From a virus, in IMG/VR virus record IMGVR_UViG_3300010885_006368, positions 1 to 21,319 of that record: a DNA stretch of 21,319 nucleotides; one strand, given 5' to 3'. The position numbers and the translations under genes are program-made. Positions 1 through 5,734 of this stretch are shown here, one piece after another. Each line of letters opens with the position of its first letter. The stretch's first letter is position 1. The notes below the pieces were generated by a model. The model was not told the DNA's origin. It ran no database searches and was given only the letters and a program-made list of their open reading frames with translations.

Positions 1-114
1 ATATTTTTGACTTATATCGCTTGCAACTTCCCATTGTTCGCCGCTAAAAGCAAAAAAAGCACCGTTGGCATCGAGTATCTTTGTTTGTTCTGCTTCATTA
101 TTAAAATGTTTCAT
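1..114 (-). CDS. Small phage protein, N-terminal 38 residues only (runs off the left edge)
   Basis: Read leftward from the ATG at 114-112, the frame stays open to the window edge (38 codons, beginning MKHFNNEAEQ). The ATG overlaps the stop of the RadC-like gene (TAATG) and has GGAGAG a few bases upstream, so it is the next, translationally coupled gene of the same leftward operon. The stretch ILDANGAFFAFSGEQW resembles the N-terminus of small mobile-element proteins of the DUF7659 type; that is recalled resemblance, not a search result. No function can be given. The C-terminus lies outside the window. Confidence 0.6.
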   Translation of the reverse strand, partial: MKHFNNEAEQTKILDANGAFFAFSGEQWEVASDISQKY

Positions 115-608
115 TACATCTCTCCATTATTAGCTAAAGAATACACATCAACCCCACCAACGATAATATGGTCTAAAACACGGATATCGAACAGTTCCGC
201 ACATTCCTTAAGTTTTTTTGTAATATTTTTATCTGCTTGGGATGGCGGACAGCTTCCAGACGGATGATTATGTGCAAAAATTAGAGCCGCCGCATTATAC
301 TGCAATGCCTTTTTTATAACTTCCCTTGGATACACACTAGCACCATCTATAGTGCCGGTAAAAAGACATTCGTGTTTTATTAGTGAGTGCTGATTGTCTA
401 AAAATAAACAATGGAACTCCTCATGCTCTAATGTGGCTAATTTTAGTTTTAGATAATTCTCAGTATCTTCTGGCGACGTAAAATAATACTCTTTTTTGAT
501 TAGTCTTGACTCTAAAATAAAAAGAGCTTTTTTAATTGTCATGCTCTCACTGCTTATTGTTGATTGCGCGTTATAAGACGTCTGCGCCTCTGTTTCTATC
601 TTGTTCAT
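114..608 (-). CDS. radC: RadC-like JAB/JAMM domain protein
   Basis: A 164-aa protein covering essentially only the JAB (MPN/JAMM) domain of the RadC family. The signature is intact: PREV at 94-97, then HNHPSG (H113, H115), S123 and D126, matching the HxHx7Sx2D zinc-binding pattern, followed by LDHIIVGG at 145-152. It lacks the N-terminal helix-hairpin-helix part of chromosomal RadC (about 220 aa) and so resembles the short RadC copies of prophages and plasmids (YkfG/YeeS type). JAMM motifs are typical of zinc isopeptidases or peptidases, but the role of RadC is unsettled and the old DNA-repair assignment is doubtful. The ATG at 608-606 has AAAGGA upstream. The gene sits just downstream of an intrinsic terminator and overlaps the next small gene, so expression probably depends on readthrough. 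A counter-defence role is conceivable but unproven. Confidence 0.88.
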   Translation of the reverse strand: MNKIETEAQTSYNAQSTISSESMTIKKALFILESRLIKKEYYFTSPEDTENYLKLKLATLEHEEFHCLFLDNQHSLIKHECLFTGTIDGASVYPREVIKKALQYNAAALIFAHNHPSGSCPPSQADKNITKKLKECAELFDIRVLDHIIVGGVDVYSLANNGEM

Positions 609-631
609 TGTAATTTCCTTTAGTGTATTAA

Positions 632-653
632 AAGGCCGTCATTAGTCGGCCTT
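632..653 (-). terminator. Intrinsic terminator between the 46-aa gene and radC
   Basis: A perfect 7-bp stem, AAGGCCG (632-638) with CGGCCTT (647-653), has an 8-nt loop. Read on the minus strand it ends in CCTTTTAAT, a short U-run. It lies 8 bp after the stop of the 46-aa gene and about 24 bp before the radC start. No separate promoter is visible between it and radC, so it may act as a partial terminator that lowers radC expression. Confidence 0.6.
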
Positions 654-661
654 GATTGATG

Positions 662-802
662 TTAAAACTTTGCTTTTAATATCTCTTCTAGTAATTCTAA
701 AAGTCTAGCATTTTGAGCATCAAATTCTGCTATTAGCTTAGTATTATGCACCCTTTGCTCTACTAACATATCGTCCATTAATTCCGTAATTGTCTTTTTC
801 AT
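662..802 (-). CDS. Small helical protein, 46 aa, unknown function
   Basis: An uninterrupted frame runs from the ATG at 802-800 to the TAA at 664-662 and encodes 46 residues (starts MKKTITELMDDM, ends LLEEILKAKF). Leu, Ile, Glu and Lys are spaced as in an amphipathic helix or short coiled coil over residues 5-45, with no membrane segment or metal motif. It starts 1 nt after the stop of the 27-aa gene (TAAAATG), and the AGGATT near that gene's end serves as its ribosome-binding site, so the two are probably translationally coupled. It ends just before a terminator. It is too short for family assignment. The tight spacing, good Shine-Dalgarno and flanking terminator support it being real. Confidence 0.6.
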   Translation of the reverse strand: MKKTITELMDDMLVEQRVHNTKLIAEFDAQNARLLELLEEILKAKF

Positions 803-803
803 T

Positions 804-887
804 TTATAATCCTATTTCAAAAATTATCGCGACAATGACACAAGCTATTATTAGATAGGCCGACGTTAATTTAATTATTGTTTTCAT
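804..887 (-). CDS. Small single-pass membrane peptide, 27 aa
   Basis: The ATG at 887-885 opens a 27-codon frame ending in TAA at 806-804. After a short basic N-terminus (MKTIIK), residues 9-26 (SAYLIIACVIVAIIFEIG) form one hydrophobic segment long enough to span the membrane, giving a likely N-in single-pass topology. GGG lies upstream of an A-run before the ATG, a modest ribosome-binding site. It is the first gene of the leftward operon, about 40 bp downstream of the predicted transcription start, and nearly abuts the 46-aa gene. Small membrane peptides of this sort are common in phage accessory operons, but this one cannot be assigned a function. Confidence 0.55.
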   Translation of the reverse strand: MKTIIKLTSAYLIIACVIVAIIFEIGL

Positions 888-905
888 TTTTTTTCCCTGG
901 CTTTG

Positions 906-924
906 CGCTTAAGATATTTAAGCG
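906..924. promoter_or_regulatory. Palindromic operator candidate at the leftward promoter
   Basis: CGCTTAAgatatTTAAGCG is a perfect inverted repeat of 7 bp per arm with a 5-bp centre. It begins right after the predicted start site of the leftward promoter, where a dimeric repressor would block initiation. It could instead be a hairpin in the 5' leader. It has no U-run, so it is not a terminator. That it is a protein-binding site is inferred from symmetry and position. Confidence 0.45.
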
Positions 925-932
925 ACGGATAG

Positions 933-962
933 ATTATACATAACAATGATATTTAAATACAA
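933..962 (-). promoter_or_regulatory. Sigma-70-like promoter for the leftward small-gene/radC operon
   Basis: On the minus strand a perfect TATAAT (938-933) is preceded, with an 18-bp spacer, by a weak -35 hexamer TTGTAT (962-957). The start would be near 926, about 40 bp before the ATG of the 27-aa gene. The poor -35 suggests a weak or activated promoter. The overlapping AT-richness lowers certainty. Confidence 0.45.
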
Positions 963-1022
963 CATATAAATATTATTTATTTTAGATTGATATACTTTTT
1001 TAAACAAAAACTTATTTTTATA

Positions 1023-1060
1023 TAATAGCGAATCGAAATTATATTAATAGCGAATCGAAA
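1023..1060. repeat. Two 16-bp direct repeats, 22 bp apart
   Basis: TAATAGCGAATCGAAA occurs at 1023-1038 and identically at 1045-1060. The 22-bp centre-to-centre distance is about two helical turns, so both copies face the same side of the DNA, as expected for cooperative protein binding. A shorter related string, CGAAACTAT, occurs at 1056-1064 and again at 1150-1158. They are candidates for regulator sites, terminase recognition sites or iterons. Confidence 0.75.
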
Positions 1061-1250
1061 CTATCCCTTTTTATTATCCAAAAAATCGATACACCTTGCT
1101 AATTCCATCTTATTTTTAGATAATCAAAACAGGGCAGGGCGGGCCGGTGCGAAACTATTATATAATCTTTTATTTGATAATAAATTTAACATAATATACA
1201 TTATGCGAAGTGCTGAACCCGCGTAATCCGTGCCTTGCAGTTCCTCCTGA

Positions 1251-1308
1251 CTCTGTAAGCCGCGCCATTCGTGGGCTTGCTCTGTAAGCCACGTCAACCG
1301 TGGGCTAG
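1251..1308. repeat. Two tandem 29-bp repeats with internal dyads
   Basis: Two adjacent units, 1251-1279 and 1280-1308, both begin CTCTGTAAGCC and contain CGTGGGCT near the end. They differ at only a few central positions. In each unit the AAGCC(G/A)CG arm can pair imperfectly with CGTGGGCTT across a 5-nt centre, so each can form a hairpin. A third, more diverged unit may lie at about 1213-1235 (AACCCGCG..CCGTGCC). The block is GC-rich in an AT-rich background, ends against a G8 run and lies about 140 bp before terS. Confidence 0.7.
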
Positions 1309-1391
1309 GGGGGGGTGACCTACACTTTTGCAGCGTTTTTTGCTACCGTTAAGCCTCCACAAAAAATTTACAAAAAAACCGAAAAATCTGG

Positions 1392-1421
1392 TTTACATGA
1401 TAGGATATATTCCGATACCAT
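1392..1421 (+). promoter_or_regulatory. Candidate rightward promoter for terS and the late genes
   Basis: TTTACA (1392-1397, 5 of 6 matches to the -35 consensus) is followed after 18 bp by TACCAT (1416-1421, 4 of 6 matches). The predicted start would be about 20 bp before the terS ATG. A second TTTACA lies at 1367-1372. This is a modest match. Late promoters of such phages often depend on a phage activator. Confidence 0.3.
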
Positions 1422-1445
1422 AATAAGAACATAAGGTTACAAATA

Positions 1446-1901
1446 ATGGAACACCGCCATACACGCTCTACACAAAAACTAACAGATAAACAGCGTCGCT
1501 TTTGTGAATTAATGATAGCTGGACATGGTTCTACCACCGCCTATGCGCTGGCTTATGAAATAGAAGAAACAGAGTCTAGTAAATCCGCTTTGGGGGCAAG
1601 AGGAAGTAGACTAATGAAAACTGAAAGCGTAGTAGACTATATGGACAAAATACGCGCCCCTATAATAGTTAGACTTGGACTTACATTGGAAAGACACCTA
1701 GACGACCTTGGTGCAATAAGAGATGCCGCATTAGCTGCCAATAACTTTACTGCGGCTTGCACTGCTGAAATAGCTCGTGGTAAAGCTGGTGGACTATATG
1801 TAGAGAGGTCAGAGTCAACAATCCGAAGTCTTGCGGCTAATGTCACTGTCCCCCTTGAACAGCTTAAGGATGTTGCAGCCGCTCTGTTAACTAAGATATA
1901 A
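1446..1901 (+). CDS. terS: Terminase small subunit
   Basis: A 151-aa protein with the N-terminal layout of phage terminase small subunits: LTDKQRRFCELMIAG (about 12-27), then an alanine-rich HTH-like helix pair with TAYALAY and a SRLMKTESVVDYMDKIR helix (about 53-70), a central helical oligomerisation part and an alanine-rich C-terminal helix. In this family the subunit forms a ring that recognises the packaging site and delivers DNA to TerL. It lies directly upstream of terL and downstream of the repeat-rich region, where a pac or cos site is often found. The ATG at 1446 has AAGG about 10 nt upstream. The stop is followed at once by three 12-bp repeats whose other reading frames are open, so the C-terminus may have been shortened by an ancestral frameshift. 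Confidence 0.85.
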   Translation: MEHRHTRSTQKLTDKQRRFCELMIAGHGSTTAYALAYEIEETESSKSALGARGSRLMKTESVVDYMDKIRAPIIVRLGLTLERHLDDLGAIRDAALAANNFTAACTAEIARGKAGGLYVERSESTIRSLAANVTVPLEQLKDVAAALLTKI

Positions 1902-1904
1902 CTC

Positions 1905-1940
1905 AACAAGTAACCGAACAAGTAACCGAACAAGTAACCC
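1905..1940 (+). repeat. Three tandem 12-bp repeats between terS and terL
   Basis: AACAAGTAACCG occurs three times head to tail (1905-1916, 1917-1928, 1929-1940; the last base of the third copy is C instead of G). The unit length is a multiple of three, and in the frame starting at 1901 it reads QVTE-QVTE-QVTP before a TGA. The array fills most of the 54-bp gap between the two terminase genes and could change copy number by slippage. Confidence 0.85.
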
Positions 1941-1955
1941 CATGAGCAACCAAAC

Positions 1956-3395
1956 ATGAGCGAAAAGAAAGTATTTACCGAAAGTGAAATAGCCCTTGCC
2001 AGAGAGTTTTGCAGGCAGGACTTTTACTTTTTTGTAAGGTGGATGTTCTATCACAACAAGAATATCGAATGGCAGAAAAATGGACACCATGACATTATGG
2101 CGAAAGCCATGACTGATGTGTACAACAAGAAAATAACCCGATTGGTGATTAACATCGCCCCCAGGTATGGGAAAACCGAGATGGTCATAGTCATGTTTTC
2201 AGCATGGTGTTTTGGTCTCAGCCCTGACAGTGAGTTTATCCACGCGTCCTATTCTGCTCAGCTAGCTGGTGAGAACTCCTTTAACGTAAGAAGTATTATT
2301 ACCCATCCAGAATACCAGACTATATTCCCTGAAGTTACGCTCAGAGCGGATAGTAAAGCCAAAGATCACTGGAAAACAACTTCTGGTGGTGTGTTTTATT
2401 CTACCGGTACTGGAGGGGCATTAACCGGGTATGGTGCTGGGAAAGAGCGTGAAAGATTTGGGGGTTGTATCCTGCTCGATGACTTACATAAGAGTGACGA
2501 AGCCCGATCAGATATTATGCGTAACAATGTTATTGAATGGTACGCCAATACACTCGCCTCCCGTGTAAACAGTAAAGACACTCCTATCGTTTTAATCATG
2601 CAGAGATTGCATGAGCAGGATCTAGCCGGCTGGTTGCTTGAAGGTGGAGCCGGGGAAAAATGGGAACACATTAATATCCCAGCTATCAACCCTGATGGAA
2701 CAGCCCTATGGCCACTTAAGCACACCATTGAAAAGCTCAGGGAAATGGAGCAAGCAAATCCGTATAACTTCTCTGGTCAGTATCTACAGATGCCCTCACC
2801 ACCTGATGGTGGTCTATTTAGGCCTGAACAGCTTAAGGTTATGGAGATATTACCGGCAGAGCGTATTCAATGGGTAAGAGGATGGGATTTAGCCTCATCC
2901 ACCAATGGTGATTATACTGTTGGTGCTAAATTAGGTCGATTATCTGATGGTAGGCTTATAATTGGTGATATAGTGCGAATTAAGGTAAATGCGGACGAAA
3001 GGGACGCAATTATACAAAATACAGCCGAATTTGATGGTAAAATGTGCAAAATATCCCTTCCTCAAGATCCAGGTCAAGCTGGTAAAACTCAGGTGCTTTA
3101 TCTGACTAGATCATTGCAGGGTTATCGAGTAGTTTCTAGTGCAGAGTCTGGGAATAAAGTTACCAGAGCAGAACCTTTTGCAGCTCAGGTGAATATTGGT
3201 AATGTGTACATGCTAAGAGGTGTTTGGAATCAGGCATTGATTAATGAGATGCGAATGTTTCCTAATGGTAAGAATGACGACCAGATTGATGCTCTTTCTA
3301 GGTGTTTTGAGCAATTATTAACTGGTGGAATGGGTTTTAAGATAAGCAATGCCGCTTTAGAACGGGCATCCATACGTAATAGACATAGGTTTTAA
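1956..3395 (+). CDS. terL: Terminase large subunit (packaging ATPase/nuclease)
   Basis: A 479-aa two-domain motor that packages phage DNA into the prohead and cuts it. The N-terminal ATPase has an adenine-binding Q/W region near 30-45, a Walker A-like APRYGKT at 68-74, Walker B CILLDD at 171-176 and the coupling region IVLIMQRLHE at 211-220. The C-terminal RNase H-like nuclease (Terminase_6C type) shows its acidic residues at D311 (RGWDLAS), D371 (LPQDPG) and D441/D442/D445 (NDDQIDAL). Length and motif order are complete, so the enzyme looks functional. The start follows the 12-bp repeat array with only a poor Shine-Dalgarno; a GAGC sits 8 nt upstream. It is followed after 1 nt by the portal gene. 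Confidence 0.97.
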   Translation: MSEKKVFTESEIALAREFCRQDFYFFVRWMFYHNKNIEWQKNGHHDIMAKAMTDVYNKKITRLVINIAPRYGKTEMVIVMFSAWCFGLSPDSEFIHASYSAQLAGENSFNVRSIITHPEYQTIFPEVTLRADSKAKDHWKTTSGGVFYSTGTGGALTGYGAGKERERFGGCILLDDLHKSDEARSDIMRNNVIEWYANTLASRVNSKDTPIVLIMQRLHEQDLAGWLLEGGAGEKWEHINIPAINPDGTALWPLKHTIEKLREMEQANPYNFSGQYLQMPSPPDGGLFRPEQLKVMEILPAERIQWVRGWDLASSTNGDYTVGAKLGRLSDGRLIIGDIVRIKVNADERDAIIQNTAEFDGKMCKISLPQDPGQAGKTQVLYLTRSLQGYRVVSSAESGNKVTRAEPFAAQVNIGNVYMLRGVWNQALINEMRMFPNGKNDDQIDALSRCFEQLLTGGMGFKISNAALERASIRNRHRF

Positions 3396-3396
3396 T

Positions 3397-4923
3397 ATGA
3401 AAACAGAAAAAGACCACCTTCCCTTTATAAGTGCTTTGGCGATAAACAAAGCTGCTAAAAAGCCTGTTAGACCAAAGTTTAAAGCTCCAAAGCTAATGGA
3501 TGGCGTTGTGCCTGAAGGACGGCAAGCTGCTGTGGCTATGGATGATGCTATGGGAGCTTATACCTATAGCAATAACTTGTTCTCGGTTAACTTCCAGACG
3601 TTCCCCGGCTATCCTTATCTTGCAGCATTGACCACTAGAGCGGAGTTTAGGCAAATATCAACTACTATTGCCAATGAGATGACTCGCGGTTGGATTACTA
3701 TCACATCTACTAAAGATGGCGATGTAGATTACAACAACAAGATCAAAGAGCTTGAAAAAGCAATGGATGACTTTGATATTAAGCAGAATCTTAATCAAGC
3801 TATCCTAAATGAAGGCTTGTTCGGTCGTGGACAGATGTACATTGAGGTGGATGGTCATAATATGGACGATCCGTTGGTGATTAGTCACCATACGATTAAG
3901 AAAGGTTCTGTGCAGGGCTTTAGGTCTATTGAGCCTATGTGGACCACTCCAAGTGTCTATAATGCCTTAAAACCCTATAAACCTGACTTTTACAAGCCTA
4001 GAGCATGGTTTATGTTGGGTGAAGAGACGCACGCGTCCCGTCTACTGACGTTTGTAACCCGTCCTTTACCGGATATGCTCAAACCGTCTTATAACTTCAG
4101 TGGTATGAGTCTATCCCAGATGGCTGAAGCTTATGTGGATAATTGGTTACGGACTAGACAGGCTATCTCTGATCTTGTTAATAACTTCTCTACCACTGCA
4201 TTAGCTACTGACATGAGTCAAACGCTGATGGGCGGTAATGGCTCTGATATTGATGCTAGAGCTGACTTATTCACCATGCTCAAATCCAATAGGGGCATGA
4301 TGCTGATTAACAAAGATACTGAAGAACTGGTACAGTTGAATGTACCATTATCTGGCTTAAGCGACCTACAATCACAAGCTTTAGAGCATATATGCTCAGT
4401 AACACGCATTCCGGCTATGATTTACACCGGAATTTCACCCGCTGGTATGAACGCATCATCTGATGGCGAGATAAGAATATTCTATGATTGGATATTATCG
4501 CAGCTAGAAGCGCATTACCGTGATGGCCTACAAAGCATTTTAGAGATTATTCAATTACACCTATGGGGCGAGATTGATGCTGATATTGGTTTTAGCTTTA
4601 ATCCTTTATGGGAACAGAGCTATACCGAGATGGCTAATGTCAGGAAGATGGATGCTGACACTGCGGCTATCTATATAGCCAATGGTGTTATAGACCCGTC
4701 TGAGGTGCGCGAGAAGCTTGCACACGACCCAGAATCAGGCTACCAAGGTCTTGACCTTAGTATTGAGATTTTGAACCCTAACGAGGGTAACGATAACCCT
4801 TTTGAAGATAACAATGATGACCCATTTAAGAAAAATCCGTTCCAAGAAAATGAAAGTAGCGAGAAAGGCGTATCTAGTCAAGAAGAGATAGACGATGCAG
4901 ACGCTCAGACCGGTTCACGCTAA
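3397..4923 (+). CDS. Portal protein (DUF1073 family)
   Basis: A 508-aa protein of the DUF1073 / phage-related HI1409 family, which forms the portal ring at one capsid vertex, the docking site for terminase and neck. Family-typical blocks include FPGYPYLAALTTRAEFRQI near 68-86, an EMTRGW motif near 93-98, LFGRGQMYIEV and the RIPAMIYTGISPAGMNAS region around 340-357. The C-terminal 50 residues (from about 458) are Asp/Glu/Asn-rich with repeated NPFED/DPFKKNPFQE motifs and look disordered. Databases sometimes label this family 'anti-CBASS Acb1-like'; nothing here shows a nuclease domain, and the position between terL and the Mu F-like gene supports a portal. It overlaps the next gene by 29 bp. 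Confidence 0.9.
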   Translation: MKTEKDHLPFISALAINKAAKKPVRPKFKAPKLMDGVVPEGRQAAVAMDDAMGAYTYSNNLFSVNFQTFPGYPYLAALTTRAEFRQISTTIANEMTRGWITITSTKDGDVDYNNKIKELEKAMDDFDIKQNLNQAILNEGLFGRGQMYIEVDGHNMDDPLVISHHTIKKGSVQGFRSIEPMWTTPSVYNALKPYKPDFYKPRAWFMLGEETHASRLLTFVTRPLPDMLKPSYNFSGMSLSQMAEAYVDNWLRTRQAISDLVNNFSTTALATDMSQTLMGGNGSDIDARADLFTMLKSNRGMMLINKDTEELVQLNVPLSGLSDLQSQALEHICSVTRIPAMIYTGISPAGMNASSDGEIRIFYDWILSQLEAHYRDGLQSILEIIQLHLWGEIDADIGFSFNPLWEQSYTEMANVRKMDADTAAIYIANGVIDPSEVREKLAHDPESGYQGLDLSIEILNPNEGNDNPFEDNNDDPFKKNPFQENESSEKGVSSQEEIDDADAQTGSR

Positions 4924-5656
4924 TATAGGCGCTATTGCCAAGTATAGGAGACAATTACAGGACGCGATTAAGGAAATGTCCGACAGTTACCTATATTGGC
5001 TAACAGCCGCCTATAATAAAAACCAACCAACTAACATGGCGGCAGATTTATTGCCGTCTGCTGACGCACAAAAGAAACTTGATGAACTTAAGAGGAAATG
5101 GCGACACAAGTTTGAACTATTAGCGCTTTATTTGGCGTTAATGCACATTACTAGGGCAGCGCGTATCACTGATAATGCATTAATGAGTGCTTTAGCTGCG
5201 GTAGGTATTAGTGCCACTTTTAAAGATACTCGCGCCATAAAAGACATTTTGAACGCCAGTGTTGGAGAAAATACTAACCTAATAGAGTCTATCCAAGAAC
5301 AATACCATACTCGGATAGAGGGTATTGTTATGCGTGGCTACTCTATGGGAAGTTCTTTGGATGTTATCCGAAAAGAAATGAAGAAAGCACAAGCTATTAC
5401 CGAACGTAGGGCAGGTACTATCGCTGGCGATCAAATATCCAAGATAAATAGCGTTGTGCAGAGCGCAAGATTATTGGAAGTGGGTATTACTCATGCAACA
5501 TGGTTTCATTCGCATAAAGGTGTACCTAGACCAGATCATTTAGCGGCTGACGGCAGGGTATATGAAATAGCAGAAGGCTGCTTAATTAGTGGGGAGTATT
5601 TACAACCTGGTCAACTTATAAATTGTCGCTGTGTAGGCAGGGGAATATTAAATTAG
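4895..5656 (+). CDS. Minor head / head morphogenesis protein (Mu F-like)
   Basis: A 253-aa protein of the phage Mu gpF / SPP1 gp7 head morphogenesis family. These minor capsid proteins are carried in or near the portal vertex and are needed for head assembly or for DNA delivery. The N-terminal two thirds are helical. The diagnostic C-terminal motif is complete: HSHKGVPRPDH from residue 205, then DGRVYEI and PGQLINCRC with C244 and C246 at the extreme end. The ATG at 4895 lies inside the portal gene behind AAGAGAT, so translation is probably coupled. The stop at 5654-5656 nearly touches the -35 hexamer of the promoter that begins the next transcription unit. Confidence 0.88.
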   Translation: MQTLRPVHANIGAIAKYRRQLQDAIKEMSDSYLYWLTAAYNKNQPTNMAADLLPSADAQKKLDELKRKWRHKFELLALYLALMHITRAARITDNALMSALAAVGISATFKDTRAIKDILNASVGENTNLIESIQEQYHTRIEGIVMRGYSMGSSLDVIRKEMKKAQAITERRAGTIAGDQISKINSVVQSARLLEVGITHATWFHSHKGVPRPDHLAADGRVYEIAEGCLISGEYLQPGQLINCRCVGRGILN

Positions 5657-5657
5657 T

Positions 5658-5684
5658 TTGACACAAGCAAAAAACTGTTATAAT
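5658..5684 (+). promoter_or_regulatory. Consensus sigma-70 promoter with extended -10 before the capsid cassette
   Basis: Perfect TTGACA (5658-5663) and perfect TATAAT (5679-5684) are separated by 15 bp, and the -10 is extended (TGTTATAAT). The spacer is 2 bp shorter than ideal, which the extended -10 may offset. It lies in the only sizeable gap of the head module, 50 bp before the DUF2213 gene, and would start near 5691 inside the late operon. Confidence 0.75.
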
Positions 5685-5701
5685 CCGAATTAATTACTGT
5701 C

Positions 5702-5719
5702 GGGAGATAGTATTCTCCC
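5702..5719 (+). promoter_or_regulatory. Stem-loop in the 5' leader of the capsid cassette
   Basis: GGGAGA (5702-5707) pairs perfectly with TCTCCC (5714-5719) around a 6-nt loop. It would lie near the 5' end of the transcript from the promoter at 5658-5684, 2 nt before the GAAGGA ribosome-binding site. Such a 5' hairpin may stabilise the mRNA or tune translation. There is no U-run, so it is not a terminator. Confidence 0.5.
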
Positions 5720-5734
5720 TTGAAGGACTCATGT

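Larger units (their letters stand above)
888..1445. other. Gene-free divergent region between the leftward operon and terS
   Basis: There is no convincing gene in these 558 bp. The region holds, from left to right: the palindrome and promoter of the leftward operon, a very AT-rich stretch (about 940-1020), two 16-bp direct repeats, a GC-rich patch (about 1130-1155), another AT-rich patch, two tandem 29-bp repeats with dyads, a run of eight G (1308-1315) and a candidate rightward promoter. Alternating base composition and clustered repeats directly upstream of terS fit a control and/or packaging region. Confidence 0.7.

Noticed and set aside
7-267. 86-aa plus-strand frame at the left end
   Set aside because: It is antisense to the radC 3' part and the next small gene, which have motif support and coupled start/stop signals.
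1161-1166. TATAAT as a plus-strand promoter
   Set aside because: No acceptable -35 lies 15-19 bp upstream, where the sequence is the GC-rich island. The hexamer is expected by chance in such AT-rich DNA.
1251-1308. CRISPR-like repeat pair
   Set aside because: The units are directly abutting with no spacers, only two clear copies exist and there are no cas genes. They fit a tandem dyad repeat.
1315-1434. 39-codon GTG-started frame just before terS
   Set aside because: It begins inside the G8 run with no properly spaced ribosome-binding site, has low-complexity Lys content and no recognisable pattern. It probably arises by chance in the leader.
1637-1957. 106-aa minus-strand frame with GYLFGYLFGYL repeats
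   Set aside because: The repeats are just the complement of the 12-bp array after terS. There is no independent support for a gene.
3397-4923. Labelling the portal as an anti-CBASS Acb1 nuclease
   Set aside because: DUF1073 proteins carry this label in some databases, but length, gene position between terL and the Mu F-like gene, and family blocks fit a portal. No separate Acb1-type catalytic domain was seen.
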